Origin: SIG636 sp045604285
GTDB lineage: Bacteria > Bacillota > Clostridia > Oscillospirales > CAG-382
Reading direction: 5' to 3'
NCBI GenBank assembly: GCA_045604285.1
Contig: JAZUNS010000046.1
Location: forward strand, 1-30,654
DNA: 30,654 nt
Part shown: piece after piece, positions 13,264 to 21,954 of the stretch
How the letters are laid out: every line of letters begins with the position of its first letter
How positions within the stretch are numbered: the first letter of the stretch is position 1
Position numbers and translations under genes: made by a program
The notes under the pieces: model-generated
The model's database searches: none
What the model was told of the DNA's origin: nothing
Seen by the model: the letters and a program-made list of their open reading frames with translations, nothing else

Positions 13264-15975
13264 ATGGCTGAAAAGAAAAAAACAAGTACAAAAAGCACGG
13301 GCGGCACTAAAAAAACGCCTGCCAAGAAAAATACGGGCAAAAAAAGCACGTCTTCAAAGTCGGCGCAGGCTGCTGCCCCCCAGGTAAAAAAGGATTATTC
13401 AAACGTAGGGCTTTGCATAAGCCTTATAGTTGCCTTGCTGTTTTTGCTTATGCTGTTCATTAAGGATATGGCAATAGTAGGCGACTATTTGCGTCCCTTT
13501 ATAATGGGCCTTGTGGGACTTTGGGGCATGGCGGCGGTGCCCTTGTACCTTATAAACCTTATCCGCACCTGGTATAAGGACAGACGTAATAACAAGGTTG
13601 CCTCAAAATGGTTTGTTTCCGCCTTAAGCTTTTTGCTTTTGCTGGCGGCAATCCACGGTATCTTTGCCGGCGGCGGCGAGCTTTCCGAGCTTAACGGCGA
13701 TATGTTCGGCAAGGGCAAGGAGGGCATCGGTTCAGGCGTTATCGGCGGCTACTTTTATGCGGCGCTGTGCAAGCTGATTGGTAACATCGCTACCTCTATA
13801 TTCATTTGGGCAACGCTGTTGCTTACTCTGCCCTTGCTGTTTGACAGCACCCCCCTTAGCGTGCTGCGTGCAATGGTAAGGGGCATTCGCTCTGTTATGA
13901 TGCAGGTGCAGGAGGTTGAACCTGTGGACGAGCCTGCGCCCGAGGAAAAAGAGGAGCCCGTAAAACAGACCGGCCGTAGCGGCGTAGAGCTTAGAGAGCC
14001 ACCTGTCGAGCCTAAAAAGGCCAAAGAAAACAAAAGAAAAGCTGCCCTTATTACCGAGGACGATCTGCCCGTGACCGAGATAGCTACCATCCCCGAGCAG
14101 ATAGAGATAAACCGCACCCGCACCCCCAAGGCGGAAAAGGAACAGCCCCTGTATGAGGAGATCCCCTCTGCAGAAGCGGTTGAGCCTGAGGTTGCCGACG
14201 AGCCTAAGGAAGGGGCAGAGACCCAAAAGCCTTCCATTGACGATATCCTTGCCGCATTGATAGACGAGCCCATCCAAGGCACCGAGCCTACGGCGGAGGA
14301 GGCGACCGAGCCTGCCGCAGAGGTTGCGGAAACACCTGCCGTTGATACCGAACCGGATTGGGAAAGCCTTTTTGCAGATGACGATACGGCAGCCCCCACA
14401 GAAGAGGCTATCCCCGTAGAGGTAGTGGCAGACAGCACCCCCGTGGAGGTTGAAGGTGAAACCATAAAGGCAGAACAGCCCTATATGTTTCCTCCACTTA
14501 CCCTGCTTGCTCCTAAGGAGAGGGGCGGCGTGGGTATGTCCCCCGAGGAATCCCGTCGCACCAGCGAGCTGCTTATAGATACGCTTTCCAATTTCGGCGT
14601 GGGCGCAAAGCTTATAAATACAAGCCACGGCCCCACCGTTACCCGCTTTGAGCTGCAGCCCGATACGGGTGTAAGAGTACGCAAGATATCCAACCTCAGC
14701 GACGATATCGCCCTGCACCTTGCTGCAACCAGCGTAAGAATAGAAGCACCTATCCCCGGCAAATCTGCCGTAGGTATAGAGATCCCCAACAAAAACAAAA
14801 GCATAGTAAGGCTTAGAGAGCTGCTTGAGGATTACGCCTACAAAAACAGCAAAAGCAACCTGCTTTGCTGCCTTGGCATGGACGTTGTAGGCAACCCGGT
14901 GCATCTGGACGTATCCAAAATGCCCCACTTGCTTATTGCAGGTGCAACGGGTATGGGTAAATCCGTGTGCATAAACTCTCTTATCGTTTCCTTGCTTTAC
15001 CGTGCCCGTCCCGACGAGGTTAAGCTTATACTTATCGACCCCAAGAAGGTAGAGTTTGCCGACTATAACGGCATTCCCCATCTGCTTGTTCCCGTAGTTA
15101 CCGAGCCCAAAAAGGCGGCAGGCTCGCTGTCCTGGGCGGTTATGGAAATGGAACGCCGTTTCTCTGAAATACAAGAGGTTGGCGCCCGCAACTTAGAGGA
15201 ATATAACGAATTTACCGCCGACGACCCGGAAAAAGAATACATACCCCAGGTGGTAATAATAATCGACGAGCTTGCCGACCTTATGATGACGGCACCCTCC
15301 GAGGTAGAAAACTCTATCTGCCGCTTGGCGCAAAAGGCAAGGGCTGCAGGTATGTACCTTATTATCGGTACCCAAAGACCTTCGGTTGACGTTATTACCG
15401 GTCTTATTAAGGCAAACATCCCCTCCCGTATCGCCTGCAAGGTGGCTTCCCAGGTGGATAGCCGTACCATCCTTGACATAACCGGCGCAGAGAAGCTTTT
15501 GGGCAAGGGCGATATGCTTTATAACCCCGTTGGCGCAACCAAGCCCCTGCGTGTACAGGGCGCTTTTGTAGAGGGCAGAGAGGTTATCTCGGTCTGCACC
15601 TATCTAAGGCAGGCGGCACAAGCGCAGTACAGCGAGGACGTAATGCAAATAATTGAAAAAGAAGCACAGCTTTGCGGTGAAAAGGGCTCTAAGCGCAGCG
15701 CCGCCGAGGCTGACACCGAGGATAGCGGCAGCATGGACCCCTTGGAGCTTGACGCTTTGGAAATCGGCATTGAGTGCGAGTCTATCTCCACCTCTTTGCT
15801 TCAGCGCAGGCTTTCCATAGGCTATGCCCGTGCCGCCCGAATAATAGACAAGCTTGAGCAAAAGGGGCTTGTAAGCTCTTACGATTCAACGGCTAAAAAG
15901 CGTGTGGTTACCATATCCAAAGAGAGCTTTTTGCAAATGAAGATGAATGCCGTTGACGCAGAAGCGGGAGAATGA
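13264..15975 (+). CDS. ftsK: DNA translocase FtsK/SpoIIIE
   Basis: A membrane-anchored hexameric pump that moves chromosomal DNA through the division septum. The 903-residue protein begins with a Lys/Thr/Ser-rich basic tail (1-45), then about four membrane segments (roughly 48-190), then an acidic Pro/Glu/Ala-rich linker (about 210-410), the motor with Walker A GATGMGKS (560-567) and Walker B VVIIIDELADL (Asp668, Glu669), and a C-terminal winged-helix gamma domain (SISTSLLQRRLSIGYARAARII) that reads the polarity sequences. It could be the division FtsK or the sporulation SpoIIIE; sequence alone does not separate them. The ribosome binding site before the ATG is weak. A conserved leader core lies 28 bases upstream. 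The stop overlaps an ATG at 15972. Confidence 0.95.
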   Translation: MAEKKKTSTKSTGGTKKTPAKKNTGKKSTSSKSAQAAAPQVKKDYSNVGLCISLIVALLFLLMLFIKDMAIVGDYLRPFIMGLVGLWGMAAVPLYLINLIRTWYKDRRNNKVASKWFVSALSFLLLLAAIHGIFAGGGELSELNGDMFGKGKEGIGSGVIGGYFYAALCKLIGNIATSIFIWATLLLTLPLLFDSTPLSVLRAMVRGIRSVMMQVQEVEPVDEPAPEEKEEPVKQTGRSGVELREPPVEPKKAKENKRKAALITEDDLPVTEIATIPEQIEINRTRTPKAEKEQPLYEEIPSAEAVEPEVADEPKEGAETQKPSIDDILAALIDEPIQGTEPTAEEATEPAAEVAETPAVDTEPDWESLFADDDTAAPTEEAIPVEVVADSTPVEVEGETIKAEQPYMFPPLTLLAPKERGGVGMSPEESRRTSELLIDTLSNFGVGAKLINTSHGPTVTRFELQPDTGVRVRKISNLSDDIALHLAATSVRIEAPIPGKSAVGIEIPNKNKSIVRLRELLEDYAYKNSKSNLLCCLGMDVVGNPVHLDVSKMPHLLIAGATGMGKSVCINSLIVSLLYRARPDEVKLILIDPKKVEFADYNGIPHLLVPVVTEPKKAAGSLSWAVMEMERRFSEIQEVGARNLEEYNEFTADDPEKEYIPQVVIIIDELADLMMTAPSEVENSICRLAQKARAAGMYLIIGTQRPSVDVITGLIKANIPSRIACKVASQVDSRTILDITGAEKLLGKGDMLYNPVGATKPLRVQGAFVEGREVISVCTYLRQAAQAQYSEDVMQIIEKEAQLCGEKGSKRSAAEADTEDSGSMDPLELDALEIGIECESISTSLLQRRLSIGYARAARIIDKLEQKGLVSSYDSTAKKRVVTISKESFLQMKMNAVDAEAGE

Positions 15976-15977
15976 AA

Positions 15978-16550
15978 ATGAGCAAAAAAGTAATTATAAT
16001 AGCCGTTGCTGCTGTGGCTTTGGTTGCCGTTTTGGTTGCCGTGCTTGTTTTTGGCGGCGGACGCCTTAGCTTTAAGGGCGGCAGCGAAAAGACCGAGCCT
16101 ATCGAAAAGGCTCTTGAGGCAATTATTAACTGTGACGGGGAAGGCTACTACGCCGCTTTTCCCCCCGAGGTTAAAACCACCTACGAGCAGCTTCATATAA
16201 TTTCCGATAAATTCCCCGGCAACACCACCATGGCAAACGTGCTTGATAAGGTGATAGGCTCTGTTAACAACGCCAACTACGGCGAGGGCTACAGCCTTAA
16301 GGCAAAGGTGACGGAAGAGAAAAAGCTTAGCGTTGAAGAGCTTGACAAAAGGGCAGACGACCCTAATCTGGATACCGAAACCTTCCTTCGCTTTGTTACC
16401 GAGGAAAACACCGACGAGGTTTGGCGTATAGACCTTGAGCTTAACTATGACGGCGACGATGGTGCCGAGACCAAGGAAGTAAGTGTATACGTGGTTAAGC
16501 AGAACGGCACCTGGTATTTGCACCCGTTTTTTATCTTTTACGCCTTTTAA
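15978..16550 (+). CDS. membrane-anchored protein with an extracytoplasmic domain, unknown function
   Basis: A 190-residue protein with one N-terminal membrane segment (KKVIIIAVAAVALVAVLVAV) followed by a soluble, charged domain with helical stretches (EPIEKALEAIINCDGEGYYAAF) and a beta-rich end (EVSVYVVKQNGTWYLHPFF). That end resembles the 'W.L' closing strand of NTF2-like or DUF4878-type lipoprotein domains, but the match is loose. I chose the ATG at 15978: GCGGGAG at 15964-15970 sits 7 bases upstream, while an ATG at 15972 overlapping the ftsK stop is too close. It lies between ftsK and gtrA in one operon. I do not recognise the family. Confidence 0.75.
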   Translation: MSKKVIIIAVAAVALVAVLVAVLVFGGGRLSFKGGSEKTEPIEKALEAIINCDGEGYYAAFPPEVKTTYEQLHIISDKFPGNTTMANVLDKVIGSVNNANYGEGYSLKAKVTEEKKLSVEELDKRADDPNLDTETFLRFVTEENTDEVWRIDLELNYDGDDGAETKEVSVYVVKQNGTWYLHPFFIFYAF

Positions 16551-16559
16551 GGAGCTTTT

Positions 16560-17003
16560 ATGAGCAGTAAAAAAGCCGATATAATTAAAGAATTTCTGCG
16601 CTATGCCGTTGTGGGCGCAATAGCCTTCCTTGTGGATTTTGGCGTATTTGCCCTGTTCAGGGACGTGCTTTTCAAGGGCGATAACGGCAACGTTGCAAGG
16701 ATAGTTGCCACCTCGGCAGGCTTTATAGCGGGACTTGCCGTTAACTATATTCTGTCAATGGCAATGGTTTTCCGTACCGAAAAGCAGCAAAAGCAGGGCA
16801 GAAACAAAAAAGCTTTTCTTGTTTTTGCGGCAGTTGGCGTGGTGGGGTATTTTCTTACTGTGCTGCTTCAGCATTTCGGCGAGCTTGCGGTTGGCGATAC
16901 CCTGGGCGTGCTTGGGAAATACGCAGTAAAAATTTGTGTCACGGGCATAGTTTTGATATGGAATTATGCAGGCAGAAAAATATTTGTATTTAAAGGAGAA
17001 TAG
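16560..17003 (+). CDS. GtrA family membrane protein (putative lipid-linked sugar flippase)
   Basis: A 147-residue protein with four hydrophobic segments and the GtrA layout: FLRYAVVGAIAFLVDFGVFA as the first helix, GLAVNYILSMAMVF in the second with the conserved Asn, and a C-terminal NYAGRKIFVFKG. GtrA proteins are thought to flip undecaprenyl-phosphate-linked sugars across the membrane so that outer glycosyltransferases can use them. AAGGAG lies upstream of the ATG. The next gene begins 2 bases after the stop, and a GT-C transferase follows, which supports a joint role in surface glycosylation. Confidence 0.9.
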   Translation: MSSKKADIIKEFLRYAVVGAIAFLVDFGVFALFRDVLFKGDNGNVARIVATSAGFIAGLAVNYILSMAMVFRTEKQQKQGRNKKAFLVFAAVGVVGYFLTVLLQHFGELAVGDTLGVLGKYAVKICVTGIVLIWNYAGRKIFVFKGE

Positions 17004-17005
17004 GC

Positions 17006-18565
17006 ATGGGAAACAATAAACACGCAATAATCATCGGTGCAGGTCCTGCCGGACTTACTGCAGCGTACGAGCTGCTTACAAAAACCGACGTATTGCCTAT
17101 AGTTATCGAAGAAAGCCCCTATATGGGCGGCATATCCCGTACTGCCTGCCATAACGGCAACCGTATGGACTTGGGCGGGCATCGCTTTTTCTCCAAGGAC
17201 AAGCGGGTTACAGATTTTTGGCAAATGCTTCTCCCTACCCAGGGCGCACCTTCTGCCGACGACCTTATAACGGGCAACCAAAAGCCCCTTGCACCCGGCG
17301 GCCCCGACCCGGAAAAGGAAGAACGGGTAATGCTTGTGCGTACCCGTGTTTCCCGCATATTTTATCTTAGAAAATTTTTCGATTACCCCATATCCATGAA
17401 GGCAGAAACCTTCAAAAACATGGGCTTTGCAAGGACGGTTAAAAGCGGCTTTGGCTATATCTACAGCTGCATTTTCAAAAAGCCCGAGGATAACCTTAAA
17501 AACTTTTATATAAACCGCTTTGGCAAGCCGCTTTACGAAATGTTCTTTGAGGATTATACCGAAAAGCTTTGGGGCGTTAACCCCGAAAACATCTCTGCCG
17601 ATTGGGGCGCTCAACGAGTTAAGGGGCTTTCGTTAAAAAAGGCCTTGCTTTCCATGCTTAAAAAGGATAAAAAGCAGGTAGAAACCTCGTTGATCGAGCA
17701 ATTCGTGTACCCCAAAAAGGGCCCCGGTCAACTTTGGGAGGCGTTGGCTGACGAGGTAACTGCCAAGGGCGGCGTTATACTTACCGAAACCAAGGCGCTG
17801 GGCGTTGTTACCGAGGGTAATAAAGTTACAGGCGTAAGGGTTTTGCGTGACGGTAAGGAGAGCGTTTTGGATAGCGACTACGTCCTTTCCTCCATGCCCG
17901 TTAAGGATCTGATAGCAGGCTTCGACCGTGTGCCGGATAACGTGCGCCAAGTTGCTTCCACCCTGCCATACCGTGATTTTATTACCGTAGGGCTTTTGGT
18001 GGACAAGCTTTCCATAGAGAACAAAACCAATATGAAGACCGTGGGCAACATCGTACCCGACTGCTGGATATATATCCAGGAGCGAGACGTAAAGATAGGC
18101 AGGCTGCAAATATTTAACAACTGGTCACCCTACATGGTGGCAGATCTCGAAAACACCGTTTGGATGGGGCTGGAATATTTTTGTAACGAGGGCGACGAAA
18201 TGTGGAACATGTCCTCGGAGGAGTTTATAAAGTTTGCCATCAGCGAGGTGGAAAAAATCGACATACTCCGTGGTGAGGACGTAAAGGACAGCGTTTGCCT
18301 TAAGGTCAAAAAGGCGTATCCCGCCTATTTCGGAAGCTACAGCCGTTTTGACGAGGTGCGCAGCTTTCTTGACGGATTTGAAAACCTGTTTTGCATTGGC
18401 AGAAACGGTCAGCACCGTTATAATAACATGGACCATTCTATGATAACCGCCATGGAAGCCGTTAATGCGATATCCAAGGGCAGTAGTGACAAAACCGCCG
18501 TTTGGGAGGTTAATACCGAAAAAGAATATCACGAAACTGCCGACAGTAAAAAAGAGGGGCAGTAA
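17006..18565 (+). CDS. FAD/NAD(P)-binding oxidoreductase, amine oxidase or UDP-galactopyranose mutase-like
   Basis: A 519-residue flavoprotein. The dinucleotide-binding motif is IIIGAGPAGLTAAYEL (8-23), followed by MGGISRT (40-46) and LGGHRFFSKDKRV (56-68). A second flavin-contacting region near the C-terminus reads GRNGQHRYNNMDHSMITAM (about 470-488). The architecture resembles protoporphyrinogen oxidase, phytoene desaturase and UDP-galactopyranose mutase. Between gtrA and a GT-C glycosyltransferase, a role on a nucleotide or lipid-linked sugar is more likely than haem or carotenoid chemistry, but the substrate is not known. AGGAG lies 8 bases before the ATG. All neighbours are co-directional with gaps of 2 bases. 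Confidence 0.8.
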   Translation: MGNNKHAIIIGAGPAGLTAAYELLTKTDVLPIVIEESPYMGGISRTACHNGNRMDLGGHRFFSKDKRVTDFWQMLLPTQGAPSADDLITGNQKPLAPGGPDPEKEERVMLVRTRVSRIFYLRKFFDYPISMKAETFKNMGFARTVKSGFGYIYSCIFKKPEDNLKNFYINRFGKPLYEMFFEDYTEKLWGVNPENISADWGAQRVKGLSLKKALLSMLKKDKKQVETSLIEQFVYPKKGPGQLWEALADEVTAKGGVILTETKALGVVTEGNKVTGVRVLRDGKESVLDSDYVLSSMPVKDLIAGFDRVPDNVRQVASTLPYRDFITVGLLVDKLSIENKTNMKTVGNIVPDCWIYIQERDVKIGRLQIFNNWSPYMVADLENTVWMGLEYFCNEGDEMWNMSSEEFIKFAISEVEKIDILRGEDVKDSVCLKVKKAYPAYFGSYSRFDEVRSFLDGFENLFCIGRNGQHRYNNMDHSMITAMEAVNAISKGSSDKTAVWEVNTEKEYHETADSKKEGQ

Positions 18566-18567
18566 AA

Positions 18568-20553
18568 GTGAAAAACAAAAAAATACACAAGCCCGAACCG
18601 GATCTGCAGACTGCCCGGGGCGGACAGACACTTATAGATTTTTGCCAAAAGCACGCCTATTTGGTGTTGGCGTTTTTAACCCTTTGCTGCTTGTTTATAG
18701 GGCAGTACCACCAGGCGATAGAGCCGTCGGGGCGTCCTTATAACGACGGCATAAACGGAGAGCGCTTGTCGCTGCCCCTTGTGGGTGCAGTTCTGCTGGC
18801 TTTGATTTTGGCAGCAGCGGGATGGGTGCTTTTTAGAAGCAAACACGAAAAAAAGCTTTTGTGGGGCTTTGGGGCGCTGGCTTTATCGGTGGCGGCTGTG
18901 GAGGCGTTTGGCGTAGGCAAGCTAAGCTTTTTTGCATCGGCGGTGCTTTTCGGCGGCTGTGTGTGGCTTATCAGCAAAAAGCTAAGCCCCGTAAAGCGTA
19001 TCGGCGCAGCCCTTGTTATCCCCGCTTCGTCGGTGGCAGGATATTTCGCCCTGATTGCCGCCGATACCGTTGCAGACGGAATGGTGTACTGCATTGCATT
19101 TTTGCTGATAGGCGTAGCCCTGGTTTGCCAAATGCGTGGTACTTTAAACAGCCAAACCGTGGTGCTTTTGGTTATACTTATGGGGTTTGCCCTGCGGTTG
19201 AATTACGTGCTTACCATACACCTTCCGCAAAACCAGCACGACGTTTTCGGCATAGCCTACAACGCAAAATATCCCCGCCACAACTCTTATATATGGCATA
19301 TTTATGAGAATTGGGCTTTGCCCGAGGAAAAGGTTTACAACGCAGGCTTGTCCCAGTATTATCACCCGCCTTTGCATCACTTTATCAGCGCATTGTGGAT
19401 GCGTTTTCAAAACCTGTTGGGGCTTGACGAGTTCAGAGCCTACGAAAATATTCAATACCTAACCACCTTTTATTCCGCTGCCATGATGGTTGCAGCGGAT
19501 AAGCTGTTTGAACATTTCAATTTTAAAGGTGCGCTTAGGGTGGCGTTGGTGGCTTTAATAGCCTTTCACCCTGCGTTTTTTATGCTTGCAGGCAGTGTTA
19601 ATAACGATTGCCTTTGCATTTTGCTTTCATTTGTTGCGGTGCTTTACACCGTAAGATGGTATAAGGAGCCAAGCTACAAAAACTCCCTTTGCCTTGCCCT
19701 TGCCATAGGCGGCTCTATGCTGGTAAAGCTTTCCGGTGCGGTGGTGGCAATCGCCACGGCGTACGTTATGCTGGCAAAGCTTTTCGATTTAAGAACGGGT
19801 GTTGTAAACAACGTAAAATCCCTTTGGAAAAAGTTTGCGCTGTTTGCCGCCGTTTGTTTCCCCTTGGGGCTGTGGTGGCCCATACGCTGCAGGCTTATCT
19901 ACGGTATGCCCTTGGGCTACGTGCCTGCAATGTCCGCAAACAGCGACCAGTATCTTGAGGGCTACAGCCTTTGGGAAAGGCTAAGCGGCAGCGGCTCTTT
20001 CTCTTTGCAAAATCCGTATCCCAATATAGGGCTTACGGATATGACGGGAGGAGAAGGCAAATACTACGATTACGGTATTGCCCCCTACGCCTTCAAAAGC
20101 TCTTTCTTCGGCGAGTATTTCACCAAGCTTTCCGTTAGCAATACCCAAAACGTTTTGGCTTACGTAATGTCAATTGCCGCTTTGATAATGATTGCGTTCA
20201 GCATCGTCGGCATAGCCGTAGGCATCTATTACAGCTACTGCAATGACAGAAACCACAATATGCGCAAAAATCCAATACTTATAGTAGGGGAAGAGCAGTC
20301 CTTCCGCTTCCTGGTGCTGTACCACGGGGCGCTTATAGGCAGCTATGCGCTTTTCTGTATAAGGTATCCCTTCACCTGCACCATGGACTTCCGTTACATA
20401 ATCCCTGCGCTGCTGCTTGGCGCTGTGGAGGCGGGGGTTATGCTACGGGGTGAAGAAAGATGGAAAAAGCCCCTAAAATGCATTTATTACGTCGCAACGG
20501 TTTTGTTTTGTATGGCAACCGTGGGCTTCTACCTAATGTTTAACGGACGTTAA
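18568..20553 (+). CDS. GT-C fold membrane glycosyltransferase (GT39/ArnT-like)
   Basis: A 661-residue polytopic membrane protein with a GTG start, 2 bases after the oxidoreductase stop and preceded by AGAGGGGC. It has roughly ten or more hydrophobic segments. The features of PMT/ArnT-type enzymes are there: a first-loop region with QNQHDVFG, YYHPPLHHFISALWMRF, then FHPAFFMLAGSVNNDCLCILL, where the 'SVNND' turn is typical. Such enzymes transfer sugars from polyprenyl-phosphate carriers to proteins or lipids on the outer face. Residues 1-200 carry an extra block of hydrophobic helices before the catalytic part. With GtrA beside it, it is probably the transferase step of the same pathway. The acceptor is unknown. 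Confidence 0.85.
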   Translation: MKNKKIHKPEPDLQTARGGQTLIDFCQKHAYLVLAFLTLCCLFIGQYHQAIEPSGRPYNDGINGERLSLPLVGAVLLALILAAAGWVLFRSKHEKKLLWGFGALALSVAAVEAFGVGKLSFFASAVLFGGCVWLISKKLSPVKRIGAALVIPASSVAGYFALIAADTVADGMVYCIAFLLIGVALVCQMRGTLNSQTVVLLVILMGFALRLNYVLTIHLPQNQHDVFGIAYNAKYPRHNSYIWHIYENWALPEEKVYNAGLSQYYHPPLHHFISALWMRFQNLLGLDEFRAYENIQYLTTFYSAAMMVAADKLFEHFNFKGALRVALVALIAFHPAFFMLAGSVNNDCLCILLSFVAVLYTVRWYKEPSYKNSLCLALAIGGSMLVKLSGAVVAIATAYVMLAKLFDLRTGVVNNVKSLWKKFALFAAVCFPLGLWWPIRCRLIYGMPLGYVPAMSANSDQYLEGYSLWERLSGSGSFSLQNPYPNIGLTDMTGGEGKYYDYGIAPYAFKSSFFGEYFTKLSVSNTQNVLAYVMSIAALIMIAFSIVGIAVGIYYSYCNDRNHNMRKNPILIVGEEQSFRFLVLYHGALIGSYALFCIRYPFTCTMDFRYIIPALLLGAVEAGVMLRGEERWKKPLKCIYYVATVLFCMATVGFYLMFNGR

Positions 20554-20568
20554 CAGCTAAAAAATTTT

Positions 20569-20619
20569 AATAATGCCAAGGGGCACGCTTCGCAAATAAG
20601 CGTGCCCCTTGGTATTATG
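20569..20619 (+). terminator. long stem-loop after the GT-C gene
   Basis: A 22-bp stem (20569-20590 with 20598-20619, nearly perfect, including GGGGCACGCTT and AAGCGTGCCCC) around the 7-base loop CGCAAAT. Only a short T-rich stretch follows on the plus strand; on the minus strand TTTTTTAG follows, so it may work in both directions. Confidence 0.75.
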
Positions 20620-20716
20620 TATTTTGTTGCCCATTCTTTTGCCCACAGCCTAATTGCCAAAACGGAAGAAACGCAATACCCAAACCACGGGCGAAGCTTA
20701 CCCACAGACAAAAGAA

Positions 20717-20740
20717 GCCCTCTGCTTTTCAGCAGAGGGC
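20717..20740. terminator. terminator of the discoidin gene, probably bidirectional
   Basis: GCCCTCTGCT and AGCAGAGGGC form a perfect 10-bp stem with the loop TTTC. On the minus strand TTCTTTTG follows. It lies 33 bases past the stop of the discoidin protein. I see no gene between 20620 and 20716. Confidence 0.8.
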
Positions 20741-20772
20741 ACTTTTAGCTAATTTATTTGTTTAAGTTTAAA

Positions 20773-21792
20773 TTACTTAACCTTCTTAGCAACTACAACA
20801 CCTGCGAGGGAAACAACTGCGAGAACTGCAAATACTGCAAGACCAGCGTCACCGGTACCGGGAGTGGTGGGTTCATCGTCAGCGGAAGAATCGTCTTCAA
20901 CAGGAGTGCTTTCAACGGGAGCGTCTTCGGAAGGATCTTCAACGGGAGCGTCTACGGAAGAATCGTCAACGGAAGGTTCTTCAGAGGGAGCGTCTTCGGA
21001 AGGATCTACAACGGGAGCGTCTTCGGAAGGATCATCAACGGAAGGATCTTCGGAGGGATCTTCTTCGGAAGGATCTTCAGAGGGTTCTTCGCCTGCAGCG
21101 GAACCGTAAACTTCGATTTCGTCGAAGGAAGCAACGTAACCTCTTTCGGTGTTGCCGCCGTTGTCAACGTAGAAGTTGTAATATTCAGTACCGGGGTTAG
21201 AGGTATCGAAGGAAACCTTTACATAAGAACCGGTAGCTTCGAAGGAAGCGGTAACGTCAAAGAACTGAGCTCTGGGGTCAGAACCGCCCTGTGCGAAAGC
21301 TGCGTTAGCTTCTTCAGCGTTTTCAATAACGTCAAAGGTCTTGGTGAAGTTAACTTCGGTCCAAGTCTGGCCGTCATCGGAAACTTCAACCTTAACTACG
21401 TTAAAGCTTCTGTTGCCGCCGATCTTAGCAACGCGGAAAACGATGGAAGAAAGAGCGTAGGAACCGCCAAGGTTGAATTCGTAGGAGTAAACTCTGTTAG
21501 TGCCGGGAAGTTCAATGGTGGTGCCTGCTACAGCGTCCTTAGCGATAGGAGCATCTTCGGTACCGGTACGGTATTCACCGTCGGTAAGGAGAGCCTGGCC
21601 TGCATAGAAGCCATAAACGGGGTTGTTGATACCGTCTTCGCACATACCCTGATAACCAACAACGCCGTCATCAGCGGAAAGAACGTAAGAATCGTTACCT
21701 GCAACGAGGTTGGTGTCTGCTGCGCTTGCAGAGATTGCGAAGCAGCAAGCTACCATTACGGAAGCGAGAAGAACTGCAATAAGCTTTTTCAT
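20773..21792 (-). CDS. sortase-type surface protein with discoidin-like domain and acidic Ser/Glu/Asp/Pro repeats
   Basis: A 339-residue exported protein. Residues 1-24 are a signal peptide (MKKLIAVLLASVMV..., cleavage near SASA-AD). Residues 25-230 look like a discoidin/F5-8C-type beta sandwich: YSYEFNLGGSYALSSIVFRV, FNVVKVEVSDDGQTWTEV, ATGSYVKVSFDT and SFDEIEVYGS are typical strands. Residues about 233-308 are an acidic wall-spanning stalk of imperfect SEDP/SEDAP/SVDD repeats. The end is PGTGD (about 311-315), a hydrophobic segment and the tail KKVK, a sortase-like sorting signal of the type common in Clostridia. Codon use is strongly biased and the promoter is excellent, so it is likely abundant. 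The ligand is unknown; discoidin domains often bind glycans. Confidence 0.85.
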   Translation of the reverse strand: MKKLIAVLLASVMVACCFAISASAADTNLVAGNDSYVLSADDGVVGYQGMCEDGINNPVYGFYAGQALLTDGEYRTGTEDAPIAKDAVAGTTIELPGTNRVYSYEFNLGGSYALSSIVFRVAKIGGNRSFNVVKVEVSDDGQTWTEVNFTKTFDVIENAEEANAAFAQGGSDPRAQFFDVTASFEATGSYVKVSFDTSNPGTEYYNFYVDNGGNTERGYVASFDEIEVYGSAAGEEPSEDPSEEDPSEDPSVDDPSEDAPVVDPSEDAPSEEPSVDDSSVDAPVEDPSEDAPVESTPVEDDSSADDEPTTPGTGDAGLAVFAVLAVVSLAGVVVAKKVK

Positions 21793-21867
21793 CTTGTTTT
21801 TTCCTTTCTTAAATTAAAATTTTGATGAAAATGGTCGCCGATAAGAATAGACATATCAGCTTACCAT

Positions 21868-21896
21868 ATATTAACATACAAGTAATCTCTTGTCAA
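21868..21896 (-). promoter_or_regulatory. strong promoter of the discoidin surface protein
   Basis: On the minus strand TTGACA (21896-21891), 17 bases, TAATAT (21873-21868). The -35 box is perfect and the -10 box differs in one base. A leader of about 70 bases follows, with AAAGGAA before the ATG. Confidence 0.8.
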
Positions 21897-21954
21897 TATA
21901 TTTTTTTCTTTTTTTGCTTCTTGTGTATTAGTTTGTGTAAAAAAAGAAATGTAA

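Noticed and set aside
13732..15174. 480-codon minus-strand frame inside ftsK
   Set aside because: It is a shadow of ftsK, whose motifs are complete; it has no ribosome binding site and no recognisable domain. The same holds for the 515-codon frame opposite the ROK kinase and the 484-codon frame opposite the radical SAM gene.
20758..21825. Long plus-strand frame rich in FNGSVFGR-type repeats
   Set aside because: It is the antisense reading of the acidic repeat stalk of the discoidin protein, which has a signal peptide, promoter, ribosome binding site and anchor on the minus strand.
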